NCBI GenBank assembly: GCA_009936895.1
Contig: JAACDS010000378.1
Location: 1 to 7,748 of the forward strand
Length of the DNA stretch: 7,748 nucleotides
From: Pseudomonadota bacterium
GTDB taxonomy: Bacteria; Pseudomonadota; Gammaproteobacteria; Pseudomonadales; Azotimanducaceae
Direction of reading: 5' to 3'
A program made the position numbers and the translations under genes. Each line of letters begins with the position of its first letter. Position 1 is the first letter of the stretch. Shown in pieces: positions 1-6,886 of this stretch. The notes beneath the pieces were generated by a model that was not told the origin of the DNA, did not search any database, and worked only from the letters and a program-made list of their open reading frames with translations.

Positions 1-45
1 ATGAATCACTCGACCATGAATCACTCGACCATGAATCACTCGACC
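1..45 (+). repeat. Three perfect 15-bp tandem repeats coding for MNHST
   Basis: The unit ATGAATCACTCGACC occurs at 1-15, 16-30 and 31-45 without a mismatch, and the next five bases (ATGAA) begin a fourth copy before the sequence diverges. The unit length is a multiple of three, so copy changes add or remove five residues without shifting frame. More copies may lie to the left of the window edge. Perfect identity at the DNA level suggests recent slippage or expansion. Confidence 0.95.
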
Positions 46-96
46 ATGAAGAACGAGCCATCCAAGGGCCATGAAATGGAGAATGACAATGATTGA
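1..96 (+). CDS. cusB: CusB-like RND efflux periplasmic adaptor, C-terminal tail only (partial)
   Basis: This is the last 31 codons of a gene that begins before the window; the frame is open from base 1 and stops at TGA 94-96. The visible peptide is three copies of MNHST, then an M and a short charged tail (KNEPSKGHEMENDND). Met/His-rich tails of this kind occur at the ends of some CusB/SilB-type membrane fusion proteins, where thioether and imidazole side chains can bind Cu(I) or Ag(I) in the periplasm. The assignment rests mainly on position: cusB normally lies directly upstream of cusA, and here the stop overlaps the cusA start by 8 bases, implying translational coupling. No adaptor domain is visible, so another small metal-binding protein such as a CusF-like chaperone, or a CusB with a fused extension, is possible. 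The ATG at base 1 is a repeat codon and need not be the start. Confidence 0.6.
   Translation: MNHSTMNHSTMNHSTMKNEPSKGHEMENDND
78..81 (+). promoter_or_regulatory. Ribosome binding site that sets the cusA start at ATG 89
   Basis: GGAG lies 7 bases before ATG 89-91. The in-frame ATGs at 71 and 83 have worse spacing to it or precede it, and family members typically begin MIE-, which matches the start at 89 (MIESVIRWSL). The site is inside the upstream coding sequence, as expected for coupled genes. Confidence 0.7.
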
Positions 97-3000
97 ATCC
101 GTCATTCGCTGGTCTCTGCACGACCGGATCCTAGTCCTCTTGGCGACAGCCCTCGTGGTGGGCGGAGGCATGTTCTCCCTGAAAAACATGCCCGTAGATG
201 CCATTCCCGATCTGTCCGACGTGCAGGTCATTATAAAAACCAGCTACCCCGGGCAAGCCCCCCAAGTGGTTCAAGACCAAGTAACCTACCCACTCACCAC
301 AGCCATGCTTTCGGTACCGGGCGCGGTTACCGTGCGCGGCTATTCCTTCTTTGGGGATTCATACACCTATGTGATTTTCGACGAAGATACCGATTTGTAG
401 TGGGCGCGCTCCCGCGTTCTGGAATACCTCAGCCAGGTCGCCCCGTCATTGCCCGTCAACGCCAAGCCCCAGCTGGGGCCGGATGCAACCGGGGTTGGCT
501 GGGTCTATGTCTATGCCCTCACGGATCCTACCGGTCAAACCGATATCAGCCAGCTACGCTCGATTCAAGATTGGTACCTCAAGTACGAGCTGCAGACCGT
601 GCCGGGCGTATCAGAGGTCGCCGCCGTCGGCGGTATGGTCAAACAGTACCAGGTCACCGTGAACCCGGAAAAATTGCGCGCCTTCGGCATTCCCATGTCG
701 CATATTCAAACCGCAATCAAACGGGCAAATCAGGAAGTCGGGGCCTCGGTCGTGGAGATGGCCGAAGCCGAGTACATGGTGCGAGCCACCGGCTATTTGC
801 AGAGCGCCAATGACCTAGCCAATGTCCCCCTTGGCCTCAATGAAAACGGTACGCCGCTGCGGCTGAAGGATTTGGCGCAGATCACCCTGGGACCACAAAT
901 GCGTCGCGGCATTGCCGAACTCGATGGCAAGGGCGAGACCGTCGGCGGCATCATCGTGATGCGATGCGGTGAGAATGCGGAACAGACCATTCGCGGGGTT
1001 AAGGCCAAAATGGCCGAGCTGAAACGTGGCCTGCCTCAGGGGGTAGAGATCGTCACGGTCTACGACCGGTCAACGCTAATCGAAGATGCCGTCAGCAACC
1101 TGTGGCGCAAATTGTTGGAAGAGCTTGGCATCGTCGCCCTAGTTTGCGCCGCATTCTTATTTCATATTCGGTCCTCCTTGGTCGCCGTCGTCTGTCTCCC
1201 CGTCGGCATTTTCGCGGCATTCACCGTCATGCAGCTGCAGGGTATCAACGCCAACATCATGTCTTTGAGCGGCATCGCCATCGCCATTGGGGCCATGATT
1301 GATGGCGCAATTGTCATGATCGAAAACATGCACAAACATATGGAACGAACGCCTCTTACCCCAGAAAATCGGTGGCAAATAGTGGCGCAATCCGCATCGG
1401 AAGTTGGCCCGGCATTGTTTTTCAGTCTGTTGATCATTACCGCAAGTTTCATCCCGGTCTTCACCCTTGAGGCCCAGGAGGGACGTCTGTTTACACCCCT
1501 GGCCTATACCAAAAGTTACGCGATGGCTGCCGCCGCCGGGCTTACCATCACGCTTGTGCCGGTTTTGATGGGTTTATTCATACGAGGACAAATCAGACCG
1601 GAACAGAAAAACCCTGTTAACCGCTTCCTCGGTGCCGCCTACCTGCCGGTGCTAAAGCAGGTCCTCGTCTATCCCAAGAGCACTGTCGCAATCGCGTTAG
1701 TGATTCTGGCGTCCACTCTTTGGCCGATGACCAAGATCGGCAATGAGTTCATGCCGCCATTGGATGAAGGCGGCCTGATGTACATGCCGAGCACCTACCC
1801 CGGTATTTCCATCGGCAAGGCTCGAGAGCTGCTACAACAAACCGATAAGTTAATTCGCACCGTGCCCGAGGTTGCAACCGTGTTCGGCAAAGTCGGCCGG
1901 GCGGAAAGCGCTACGGATCCGGCACCCTTAACCATGATCGAGACCTTTATCCAATTCAAAGACCGCAGTGAATGGCGTGACGGTGTTACCCCGGAGTCCC
2001 TCAAGCAGGAATTGGCGTCTCTGGTGCAGCTTCCTGGCCTAACCAACACATGGGTTATGCCAATCAGAACCCGAATCGACATGCTGGCGACCGGGATCAA
2101 AACACCGGTTGGTATCAAAGTCGCGGGGACAGATCTGGATGTCATTCAACGTATTGGGCAGCAACTGGAAAACATTCTAGCGGACGTGCCCGGCACGAGC
2201 TCCGTGTATTCCGAACGAGTCGCCGCAGGCCGCTACATCAAGGTCGACATTGATCGAGAGAAATCGTCGCGATTCGGTTTGAACATTGCCGATGTGCAGC
2301 AGGTGATTTCATCGGCAATCGGCGGGGTGAACGTCACTCAGACCGTCGAAGGCCTCGAACGCTATCCGGTCAATATCCGCTACCCACAATCCTACCGAGA
2401 CTCCCCTGAACAGCTCGCCTTGTTACCGGTCGTGACGCCTACCGGTCAACGTATTGCCCTGGGCGACGTAGCCAACATCTCTATCGAGGATGGACCCGCC
2501 ACGATCAAAAGCGAAAATTCGCGTATCAATGGCTGGGTTCTCGTGGACATCGAGACCACCGATGTCGGCGGTTATGTTGATCGAGCGATGGCAAGAGTCA
2601 GCAAGGAGCTAGAGCTGCCTCCGGGCTACTCGATTAGCTGGTCTGGACAGTACGAATACATGTTACGAGCCAAGGAAAAACTGACCTATGTGGTGCCCTT
2701 CACCCTGGTGATCATTGCCTTGCTGCTGTTTCTGAATTTCAAAAGGTTTGCCGAAATTGCAGTCTTGTTGTGCATTCTACCCTTGGCCCTCGTCGGCAGC
2801 GTCTGGCTGATTTACTGGCAGGACTACCACTTTTCTATCGCGGTGGGGGTCGGGTTTATCGCACTCGCCGGTGTCGCCGTTGAAACCAGCGTGATCATGT
2901 TGGTCTACTTAAACCAAAGTTGGCAGCGGGCGTGGGATACAGAACAGGGTTTGACCGACGATGCACTGAAAGAATCCATCATGGCTGGCGCCGGGCTTCG

Positions 3001-3184
3001 TGTGCGGCCTGTCTTGATGACCGCCTGCGCGACCATTGCAGGCCTGTTACCCATCATGATGGGTTCGGGTACAGGTTCGGAAATTATGAGTCGTTTGGCG
3101 ACCCCCATGGTCGGGGGGATGATCAGCGCCGTTCTATCGACCCTGCTGATTTTACCAGCGGTCTACTACCTGTGGAAAAGGTAA
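89..3184 (+). pseudogene. cusA: CusA-type Cu(I)/Ag(I) RND efflux pump, interrupted by an in-frame TAG at codon 104
   Basis: CusA is the inner-membrane proton-driven pump of the CusCBA complex, moving Cu(I)/Ag(I) out of the cell. The reading frame spans 1031 codons (E. coli CusA is 1047). Visible landmarks: TM1 about residues 14-33; two periplasmic halves; the TM4 motif GAMIDGAIVMIEN with Asp405; and TM12 ending at the C-terminal LWKR. The three metal-site methionines equivalent to E. coli M573, M623 and M672 are present as M566 (MYMPST), M616 (PLTMIE) and M665 (RIDMLATG), with identical 50 and 49 residue spacing. Channel methionines at positions like M391, M403, M486 and M1009 are also kept. 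Glu932 matches relay residue E939, but the relay lysine K984 is Val975 (RPVLMT). Codon 104 (398-400) is TAG where E. coli has Tyr (DPYWARSRVLEYL). The frame does not shift, and everything downstream is intact. The truncated product would be 103 residues with one helix. A weak internal TTG at 449 could not restore TM1. Recent nonsense mutation, sequencing error or amber suppression all remain possible. Confidence 0.9.
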
Positions 3185-3210
3185 GTGCAACCCACGCTCA
3201 CTGCCTGCCG

Positions 3211-3684
3211 CTACTCATCAAGGGATTTGTCGAGCAGGTCACTCTTCTCAGCTGCATCGCGCTCTTGCTTGAGTTTGTCTTGGCTCAGCTTATCTTTGAG
3301 GCTCATCAAATACGCCGCTGCGCTCAAAATGAGCACGGCAGCGGCTTCGGCAATCAGCGTCAAAGCCTCCATGTCCTTACTCTGCATGATGATCAAGCGG
3401 CACAGTGCGGTAATGGCGATAATAATCGGCAGGGTTACAGGAATGCGGTTGGTGGAGTAGAAGGCTCCGATCATGCCGATGATCTCAACGTAGATGAACA
3501 GCAGAAACAGATCGGCCAGAGTAATGACCCCAACCTCAAACATGCCCCAAATGTACTGCCCACTGGCGACTACCGACAGTAAGCCAATAATGGCCAGTAG
3601 CACCTTTTCCGATGCGATGGTGGTCCAGTGCAATCTTCGGTTAAGGCGATTGCGCTCAAAAATACGATCAAAAATCTCTTTCAT
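3211..3684 (-). CDS. psiE: PsiE-family four-helix inner-membrane protein
   Basis: The 157-residue product resembles the phosphate-starvation-inducible PsiE family (E. coli PsiE is 136 residues), whose biochemical role is unknown. Four hydrophobic segments are visible at about residues 26-47, 51-76, 82-100 and 106-128. The family-like core is the stretch LLFIYVEIIGMIGAFY followed by a short loop and IAITALCRLIIM, comparable to E. coli FLYFEFIALI and ITAIVRLIIV, including a conserved acidic residue (Glu67) and Arg96. The N-terminus is basic and the last 30 residues are charged and probably helical, longer than in E. coli. The ATG at 3684 has GAGAGG six bases upstream (3691-3696). It lies 57 bases after the acyl-CoA ligase on the same strand, with no clear terminator between, so it could be read from that transcript. 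Its stop faces the cusA stop across 26 bases. No Pho box was recognised nearby, so phosphate control is not shown here. Confidence 0.82.
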   Translation of the reverse strand: MKEIFDRIFERNRLNRRLHWTTIASEKVLLAIIGLLSVVASGQYIWGMFEVGVITLADLFLLFIYVEIIGMIGAFYSTNRIPVTLPIIIAITALCRLIIMQSKDMEALTLIAEAAAVLILSAAAYLMSLKDKLSQDKLKQERDAAEKSDLLDKSLDE

Positions 3685-3741
3685 ACCCGACCTCTCTCTT
3701 CCTCATTCGAGCTACCTTAGAAACATCGTCGTCGGCCTCGG

Positions 3742-5259
3742 TCAGTTGACGGCTCGATCCGCGCCGTCCCAAAATGGTGCCCGCAGCTCGCGTTTCAGCA
3801 CCTTGCCTGGCCCAGACTTCGGCAAGGGTTCAAACTGTATATCAATGCCCTTAGGCACCTTGTAGCCGCCAATATGCTCGCGACAGAAAGCGATCAGTTC
3901 AGCAGGATCAATCGGCGGGCTCTCAGGTCGAGGCACCACAACCGCGTGTACAGCTTCACCCCACTTATCGTCTGGCACGCCAAATACTGCCGCTTCCAGA
4001 ATCGCCGGATGGCGATACAAAATGTCTTCGACTTCCGTGGAGTAGACGTTTTCGCCGCCGCTGACGATCATGTCTTTTGAGCGGTCTACCAGAAATGAGT
4101 ATCCCTCGGGGTCTAGATACCCCAGATCGCCGGTCCAGTAGCCGCCATGTTTTAGTACTGCGGCAGTTTGTTCGGGTTTGTTCCAGTAGCCTTTCATGAT
4201 GTTGGTACCGGCAACGACCACCTCGCCGACATCACCCCTTGGCACTTCATTGCCCTCCGCATCACGTACCGTAATATTGCAGCCAACCACCGCGCGGCCG
4301 CAGCTTCTTGCAAGAACATTGTCCATCAGCGTTTCTTCGTGGCCCAGCAAGGTTGCCAAGGGTGACGTTTCTGTGGCCCCGTAAACCTCAATCATCTGAG
4401 CCGATGGAAACGCCGAGCTGGCACGACGAATCACTTCCGTGGCGATGGGTGAACCGCCATGGGTCAGCACTTGCAAGCTACTGGTATCACGCGGATTCGC
4501 GTGCTGCTCTTCCGCCATGGCTGCCAGCATGGAGGGCACACCAAGGGTGATATTGATACGGTGTTTCTCGATCAGATCCAGCACTGCAGCGGGATCAAAT
4601 GTACCCAAGGGTACTTGCAAAGAGCCCTGCCATATCGCCGCAAGAATGCCGTTGGACCCCGCTGCATGAAACATCGGGGCCATGACCAAGGTGCGATCAT
4701 TTTCTGTCTGGGGCACCGAGGCCAACCAGTTCAGGGCGTTCGCGATCAAATTTCGATGCGTCAGCATCACACCCTTACTGGCACCGGTCGTGCCGCCGGT
4801 ATAAAACAGTCCAGCCAAATCGGTTTCGGCAAGGCCCTCGCCCAAGGCAGCGGGCTCCGCCTCGGACAATATCGTCTCGTAACGATCAGACAGCGAAATA
4901 ACGTGTTCAACCACATCTGCCAATTCGCCCAAATCGGAGCGATCCGTGATCAAAATATTGGCGCCAGAATCTTTGAGTGCGTAAACCAATTCCGGCATCG
5001 CATGCCGGGTGTTCAGCGGGACAACAACCATGCCACCGGCGGGTATGCCCAAATACGCCTCAAAATACTGAAAACCGTTATTCGCCAGAATCGCAACCCG
5101 AGAACCGGATTCGGCTCCCAAATGTCGCAACGCTCCCACTAACAAGGAACAACGATGAGCCAGCTCTTCGTAAGTCACCTCACGGTCCCCGTCAATAAGT
5201 GCTAGCCCTTGAGGCCTGATCTGCAAGGCCCGCTTTAAAGGATCAACCAGTGTGTGCAT
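3742..5259 (-). CDS. AMP-forming acyl-CoA ligase (acyl-CoA synthetase, ANL superfamily)
   Basis: This enzyme activates a carboxylic acid with ATP to an acyl-adenylate and then to an acyl-CoA in the cytoplasm. With ATG 5259 as start it has 505 residues, normal for the family. The N-domain carries the phosphate loop YTGGTTGASKG (about 153-163), a variant of the usual TSGTTGxPKG. Also seen are the MAPMFHAAG segment (193-201), the acyl-site strand THGGSP (266-271), EVYGATETSP (291-300), YWTGDLG (374-380), the hinge region VDRSKDMIVSGGENVYSTEVE (391-411), and the C-terminal PKSGPGKVLKRELR (480-493) with the probable catalytic Lys486. An in-frame TTG at 5286 would add nine residues, but ATG 5259 has the better ribosome site. 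It lies 75 bases behind the CoA-transferase gene on the same strand, probably in one operon. The overall look is of a medium- or long-chain fatty-acid or related acid ligase; the substrate cannot be read from the sequence. Confidence 0.9.
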   Translation of the reverse strand: MHTLVDPLKRALQIRPQGLALIDGDREVTYEELAHRCSLLVGALRHLGAESGSRVAILANNGFQYFEAYLGIPAGGMVVVPLNTRHAMPELVYALKDSGANILITDRSDLGELADVVEHVISLSDRYETILSEAEPAALGEGLAETDLAGLFYTGGTTGASKGVMLTHRNLIANALNWLASVPQTENDRTLVMAPMFHAAGSNGILAAIWQGSLQVPLGTFDPAAVLDLIEKHRINITLGVPSMLAAMAEEQHANPRDTSSLQVLTHGGSPIATEVIRRASSAFPSAQMIEVYGATETSPLATLLGHEETLMDNVLARSCGRAVVGCNITVRDAEGNEVPRGDVGEVVVAGTNIMKGYWNKPEQTAAVLKHGGYWTGDLGYLDPEGYSFLVDRSKDMIVSGGENVYSTEVEDILYRHPAILEAAVFGVPDDKWGEAVHAVVVPRPESPPIDPAELIAFCREHIGGYKVPKGIDIQFEPLPKSGPGKVLKRELRAPFWDGADRAVN

Positions 5260-5265
5260 CGACGT

Positions 5266-5273
5266 CTCTCTCC
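5266..5273 (-). promoter_or_regulatory. Ribosome binding site supporting the ligase start at ATG 5259
   Basis: On the minus strand GGAGAGAG precedes ATG 5259 by six bases. This favours ATG 5259 over the in-frame TTG at 5286, which has no comparable site. Confidence 0.6.
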
Positions 5274-5301
5274 AACAATGTCCCAACGCTAAAGCATTTT
5301 A

Positions 5302-5330
5302 GGGTGCTCGACCATAGGTCGGACAACCCC
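5302..5330 (-). other. Possible stem-loop between the CoA-transferase and ligase genes
   Basis: An inverted repeat CGACC-ATA-GGTCG (5309-5321) is flanked by GGG (5302-5304) and CCCC (5327-5330), so a two-level hairpin can be drawn in the intercistronic RNA. No run of U follows in the direction of transcription, so it is not a convincing intrinsic terminator. It may be a processing or stability element, or chance. Confidence 0.2.
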
Positions 5331-5334
5331 GCAA

Positions 5335-6543
5335 TTAATGATCCTTCGGCACCGGCGCCTCAATACCGAACTCGGCAAGCACTTCGGCGTTGTGCTCGCC
5401 TAAATTAGGCGGTCTTTGATACAACGACGTTGGCGTGTCTAGAAATTTGATTGGACTCGCCGCTAAAGAAATCGGCGGATTGTCACCAGCAGGCTCGCAA
5501 GTTTCCAACATACCTCGCGCGCTTACGTGCGGATCAACATATACGTCTTCCATGGTTTGCACCGGGCCAACAGGGATCGCGCCATCCAATTTCGTCATGA
5601 TGTCCTGACGAGACAGATTGCGCGTCCACCCACAAATCTGTTCCTCAACCCAATCCACATTCGCCAAACGCGCCTCGTTGGAAAAACTGCGTTCGTCATC
5701 CATCAAATCCGGGCGATCCATGGCGGCGCAAAGCAGATCCCAGTGGCGCGGTTGGCCAACGGCGATGGCGATGCGGCCGTCCTTCGTGGGAAACAGATCA
5801 AAGGGATACAGCGTCATAGCGCGCTGCAGACCCGCGGGATTGGGTTTGCCGGTAAAACCGTACTGAGCTACTGCGCTCTTTTGAAAAGCCAACATGGCGT
5901 CATACATACCCACATCGAGAAACTGACCCTTGCCGGATCGCTGGGCACTGTGAATGGCTGACACCACCCCAAGAGCCATCAGCGTGCCCGGAAAAATATC
6001 GGCAATCGCCGGCGTCACCAAGCCGTCGTTAGCGTGCACCAAACCGCCAAAACTCTGAGCCGCGGCGTCAAGACTGGGCCAGTGCGCATAGGGACTCTCC
6101 CCGGTACGCGGGTCACCAAAGCCGCGAACACAGGCATAGACAATTTTCGGGTTACGTTCGGCGATCACTTCATAGTCCAAACCCAGACGATCCATTACGC
6201 CGGCACGCAGATTTTCCAGTACGGCATCCGCCTGATCACAGAGCTGCAGAAAAACAGCCTTGTCCCCCGCGTTCTTCAGATCCAGACAGACACTGCGCTT
6301 GTTGCGATTAACCGCAGCGAACGGTGCCCCAAAGTCCGTTCCGGCATCCAGTTCTTCGTGAGGCTTCGCATGATCCGACAAGAACGGCGGGATGTTGCGG
6401 TAACCGTCTCCGGACGGTGGTTCGACTTTGATCACCCGCGCCCCCATGTCAGCCAGCAAACCGGCGCCAAAGGGCCCGGCAAGTGCCCGAGTGCAGTCGA
6501 TAATGGTGAGGTCTTCAAGCGGTCCTTTGCGTTTGCTTTCCAT
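5335..6543 (-). CDS. CaiB/BaiF family class III CoA-transferase
   Basis: The 402-residue product matches the formyl-CoA transferase/CaiB/BaiF family, which moves CoA from a donor thioester to a carboxylic acid through an aspartyl-CoA intermediate in the cytoplasm. Family landmarks in order are LTIIDCTRALAGPFGAGLLADMGA (about 12-35), VIKVEPPSGD (37-46), the NRNKRSVCLDLK segment (79-90), ENLRAGVMDRLGLDY (110-124), and SPYAHWPSLDAAAQSFGGL (150-168). PAIADIFPGTLMALGVV (178-194) contains Asp182, which I take as the catalytic Asp by correspondence with Asp169 of formyl-CoA transferase. GKGQFLDVGMYDAM (204-217) follows. ATG 6543 has only a weak GGA nine bases upstream. It is the first gene of the leftward set, with a predicted promoter just ahead and the acyl-CoA ligase 75 bases behind. 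Members act on carnitine, bile acids, aromatic and dicarboxylic acids, so the substrate is open. Racemases of the AMACR type share this fold and cannot be fully excluded, but they usually show a His/Asp pair not evident here. Confidence 0.9.
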   Translation of the reverse strand: MESKRKGPLEDLTIIDCTRALAGPFGAGLLADMGARVIKVEPPSGDGYRNIPPFLSDHAKPHEELDAGTDFGAPFAAVNRNKRSVCLDLKNAGDKAVFLQLCDQADAVLENLRAGVMDRLGLDYEVIAERNPKIVYACVRGFGDPRTGESPYAHWPSLDAAAQSFGGLVHANDGLVTPAIADIFPGTLMALGVVSAIHSAQRSGKGQFLDVGMYDAMLAFQKSAVAQYGFTGKPNPAGLQRAMTLYPFDLFPTKDGRIAIAVGQPRHWDLLCAAMDRPDLMDDERSFSNEARLANVDWVEEQICGWTRNLSRQDIMTKLDGAIPVGPVQTMEDVYVDPHVSARGMLETCEPAGDNPPISLAASPIKFLDTPTSLYQRPPNLGEHNAEVLAEFGIEAPVPKDH

Positions 6544-6572
6544 CGATCAGCATCCAGAGATAAAGAAGTTCC

Positions 6573-6601
6573 AGTAGAGAGGCTCGACCCGCGGCGGTCA
6601 A
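6573..6601 (-). promoter_or_regulatory. Predicted sigma70-like promoter for the CoA-transferase/ligase genes
   Basis: Read on the minus strand, TTGACC (6601-6596, five of six to the -35 consensus) is followed after exactly 17 bases by TCTACT (6578-6573, four of six to the -10 consensus). This would place the start of transcription near 6566, leaving a leader of roughly 23 bases before ATG 6543. The -10 box is weak, consistent with activated or modest expression. Confidence 0.4.
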
Positions 6602-6606
6602 GACCG
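6595..6606. promoter_or_regulatory. Inverted repeat CGGTC-AA-GACCG overlapping the predicted -35 box
   Basis: Perfect 5-bp arms with a 2-bp centre cover the -35 element of the leftward promoter. A further GACC at 6586-6589 gives three related half-sites in this stretch. Position suits a repressor or activator site, but no regulator family is recognised and short repeats arise by chance. Confidence 0.25.
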
Positions 6607-6637
6607 AGATGGGCTCTCGATGTTGTAGCTCGATATC

Positions 6638-6835
6638 GTGGTTGGCACAGCCGTCGCTTGCTTCTGCATTTATCTTCTTTTTCTTGGGACCGGAACCATC
6701 ATGCAGGTGCCTCCCGAACGCGCATTCTTATACGCCGCTGCGTTGTTCGCCGTTGCCCTCGTCGCCTTTGTTGCGTTGCTTGGCGCGACAGTCATAATCT
6801 GGGATCTTGGAACAACTCCAGAGCACACGTACTGA
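6638..6835 (+). CDS. Possible small two-helix membrane protein (hypothetical)
   Basis: The frame from GTG 6638 to TGA 6833-6835 encodes 65 residues; an in-frame TAG at 6626-6628 bounds it upstream. Two strongly hydrophobic stretches (about residues 4-20 and 29-52) are joined by a short polar turn, QVPPERAF, and the tail WDLGTTPEHTY is polar, as expected for a helical hairpin in the inner membrane. No family is recognised. GTG 6638 has no ribosome site. ATG 6701 (44 residues, one helix) has a weak GGA six bases upstream and could be the true start. The stop is 51 bases before the PhyH gene on the same strand, so it could be a leader cistron. GC-rich hydrophobic frames can arise by chance, so this stays tentative. 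Confidence 0.35.
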   Translation: MVGTAVACFCIYLLFLGTGTIMQVPPERAFLYAAALFAVALVAFVALLGATVIIWDLGTTPEHTY

Positions 6836-6851
6836 CGCCTTACGGAGTCAG
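6832..6851 (+). other. Short hairpin at the end of the small ORF, upstream of the PhyH gene
   Basis: CTGAC (6832-6836) pairs with GTCAG (6847-6851), and inside these CC pairs with GG across a TTAC loop with one G-A mismatch, giving a stem of about seven pairs. It overlaps the TGA of the small ORF and sits 35 bases before ATG 6887. There is no U run, so it is not a standard terminator. It could shape the PhyH leader or be chance. Confidence 0.25.
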
Positions 6852-6874
6852 ATACGGCCAACGTATACAACACC

Positions 6875-6879
6875 AAGGG
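6875..6879 (+). promoter_or_regulatory. Ribosome binding site of the PhyH-family gene
   Basis: AAGGG lies seven bases before ATG 6887 and supports that codon as the start. Confidence 0.6.
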
Positions 6880-6886
6880 CGGTTTT

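Larger units (their letters stand above)
6544..6886. other. Divergent interval between the CoA-transferase and PhyH genes
   Basis: These 343 bases separate two divergently transcribed genes. They contain a predicted leftward promoter (6573-6601), a 12-bp inverted repeat over its -35 box (6595-6606), an 8-bp palindrome CGATATCG (6631-6638), a possible small membrane-protein ORF (6638-6835) and a short hairpin (6832-6851). No clear sigma70 promoter was found for the PhyH gene; TATACA at 6864-6869 could be a -10 box but lacks a good -35 partner. Confidence 0.6.

Noticed and set aside
398..400. TAG read as pyrrolysine
   Set aside because: The family residue here is Tyr in an RND pump and no methylamine methyltransferase or pyl gene is present; nonsense mutation or error is far simpler.
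449..3184. Treating the downstream part of cusA as a separate 911-residue gene starting at TTG 449
   Set aside because: The codon lies mid-domain in conserved family sequence with no good ribosome site, and the product would lack TM1 and part of the periplasmic domain; it is the remainder of the interrupted gene.
2920..3582. 220-codon plus-strand frame running from inside cusA across psiE
   Set aside because: It overlaps two recognisable genes in other frames and its translation has no family-like character; a shadow frame.
4459..5142. 227-codon plus-strand frame opposite the acyl-CoA ligase
   Set aside because: It is antisense to a gene with all ANL motifs, and shows no domain-like pattern.
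6670..6876. 68-codon minus-strand frame in the divergent interval
   Set aside because: No ribosome site, no hydrophobic or domain pattern; explained as the complement of the small plus-strand ORF.
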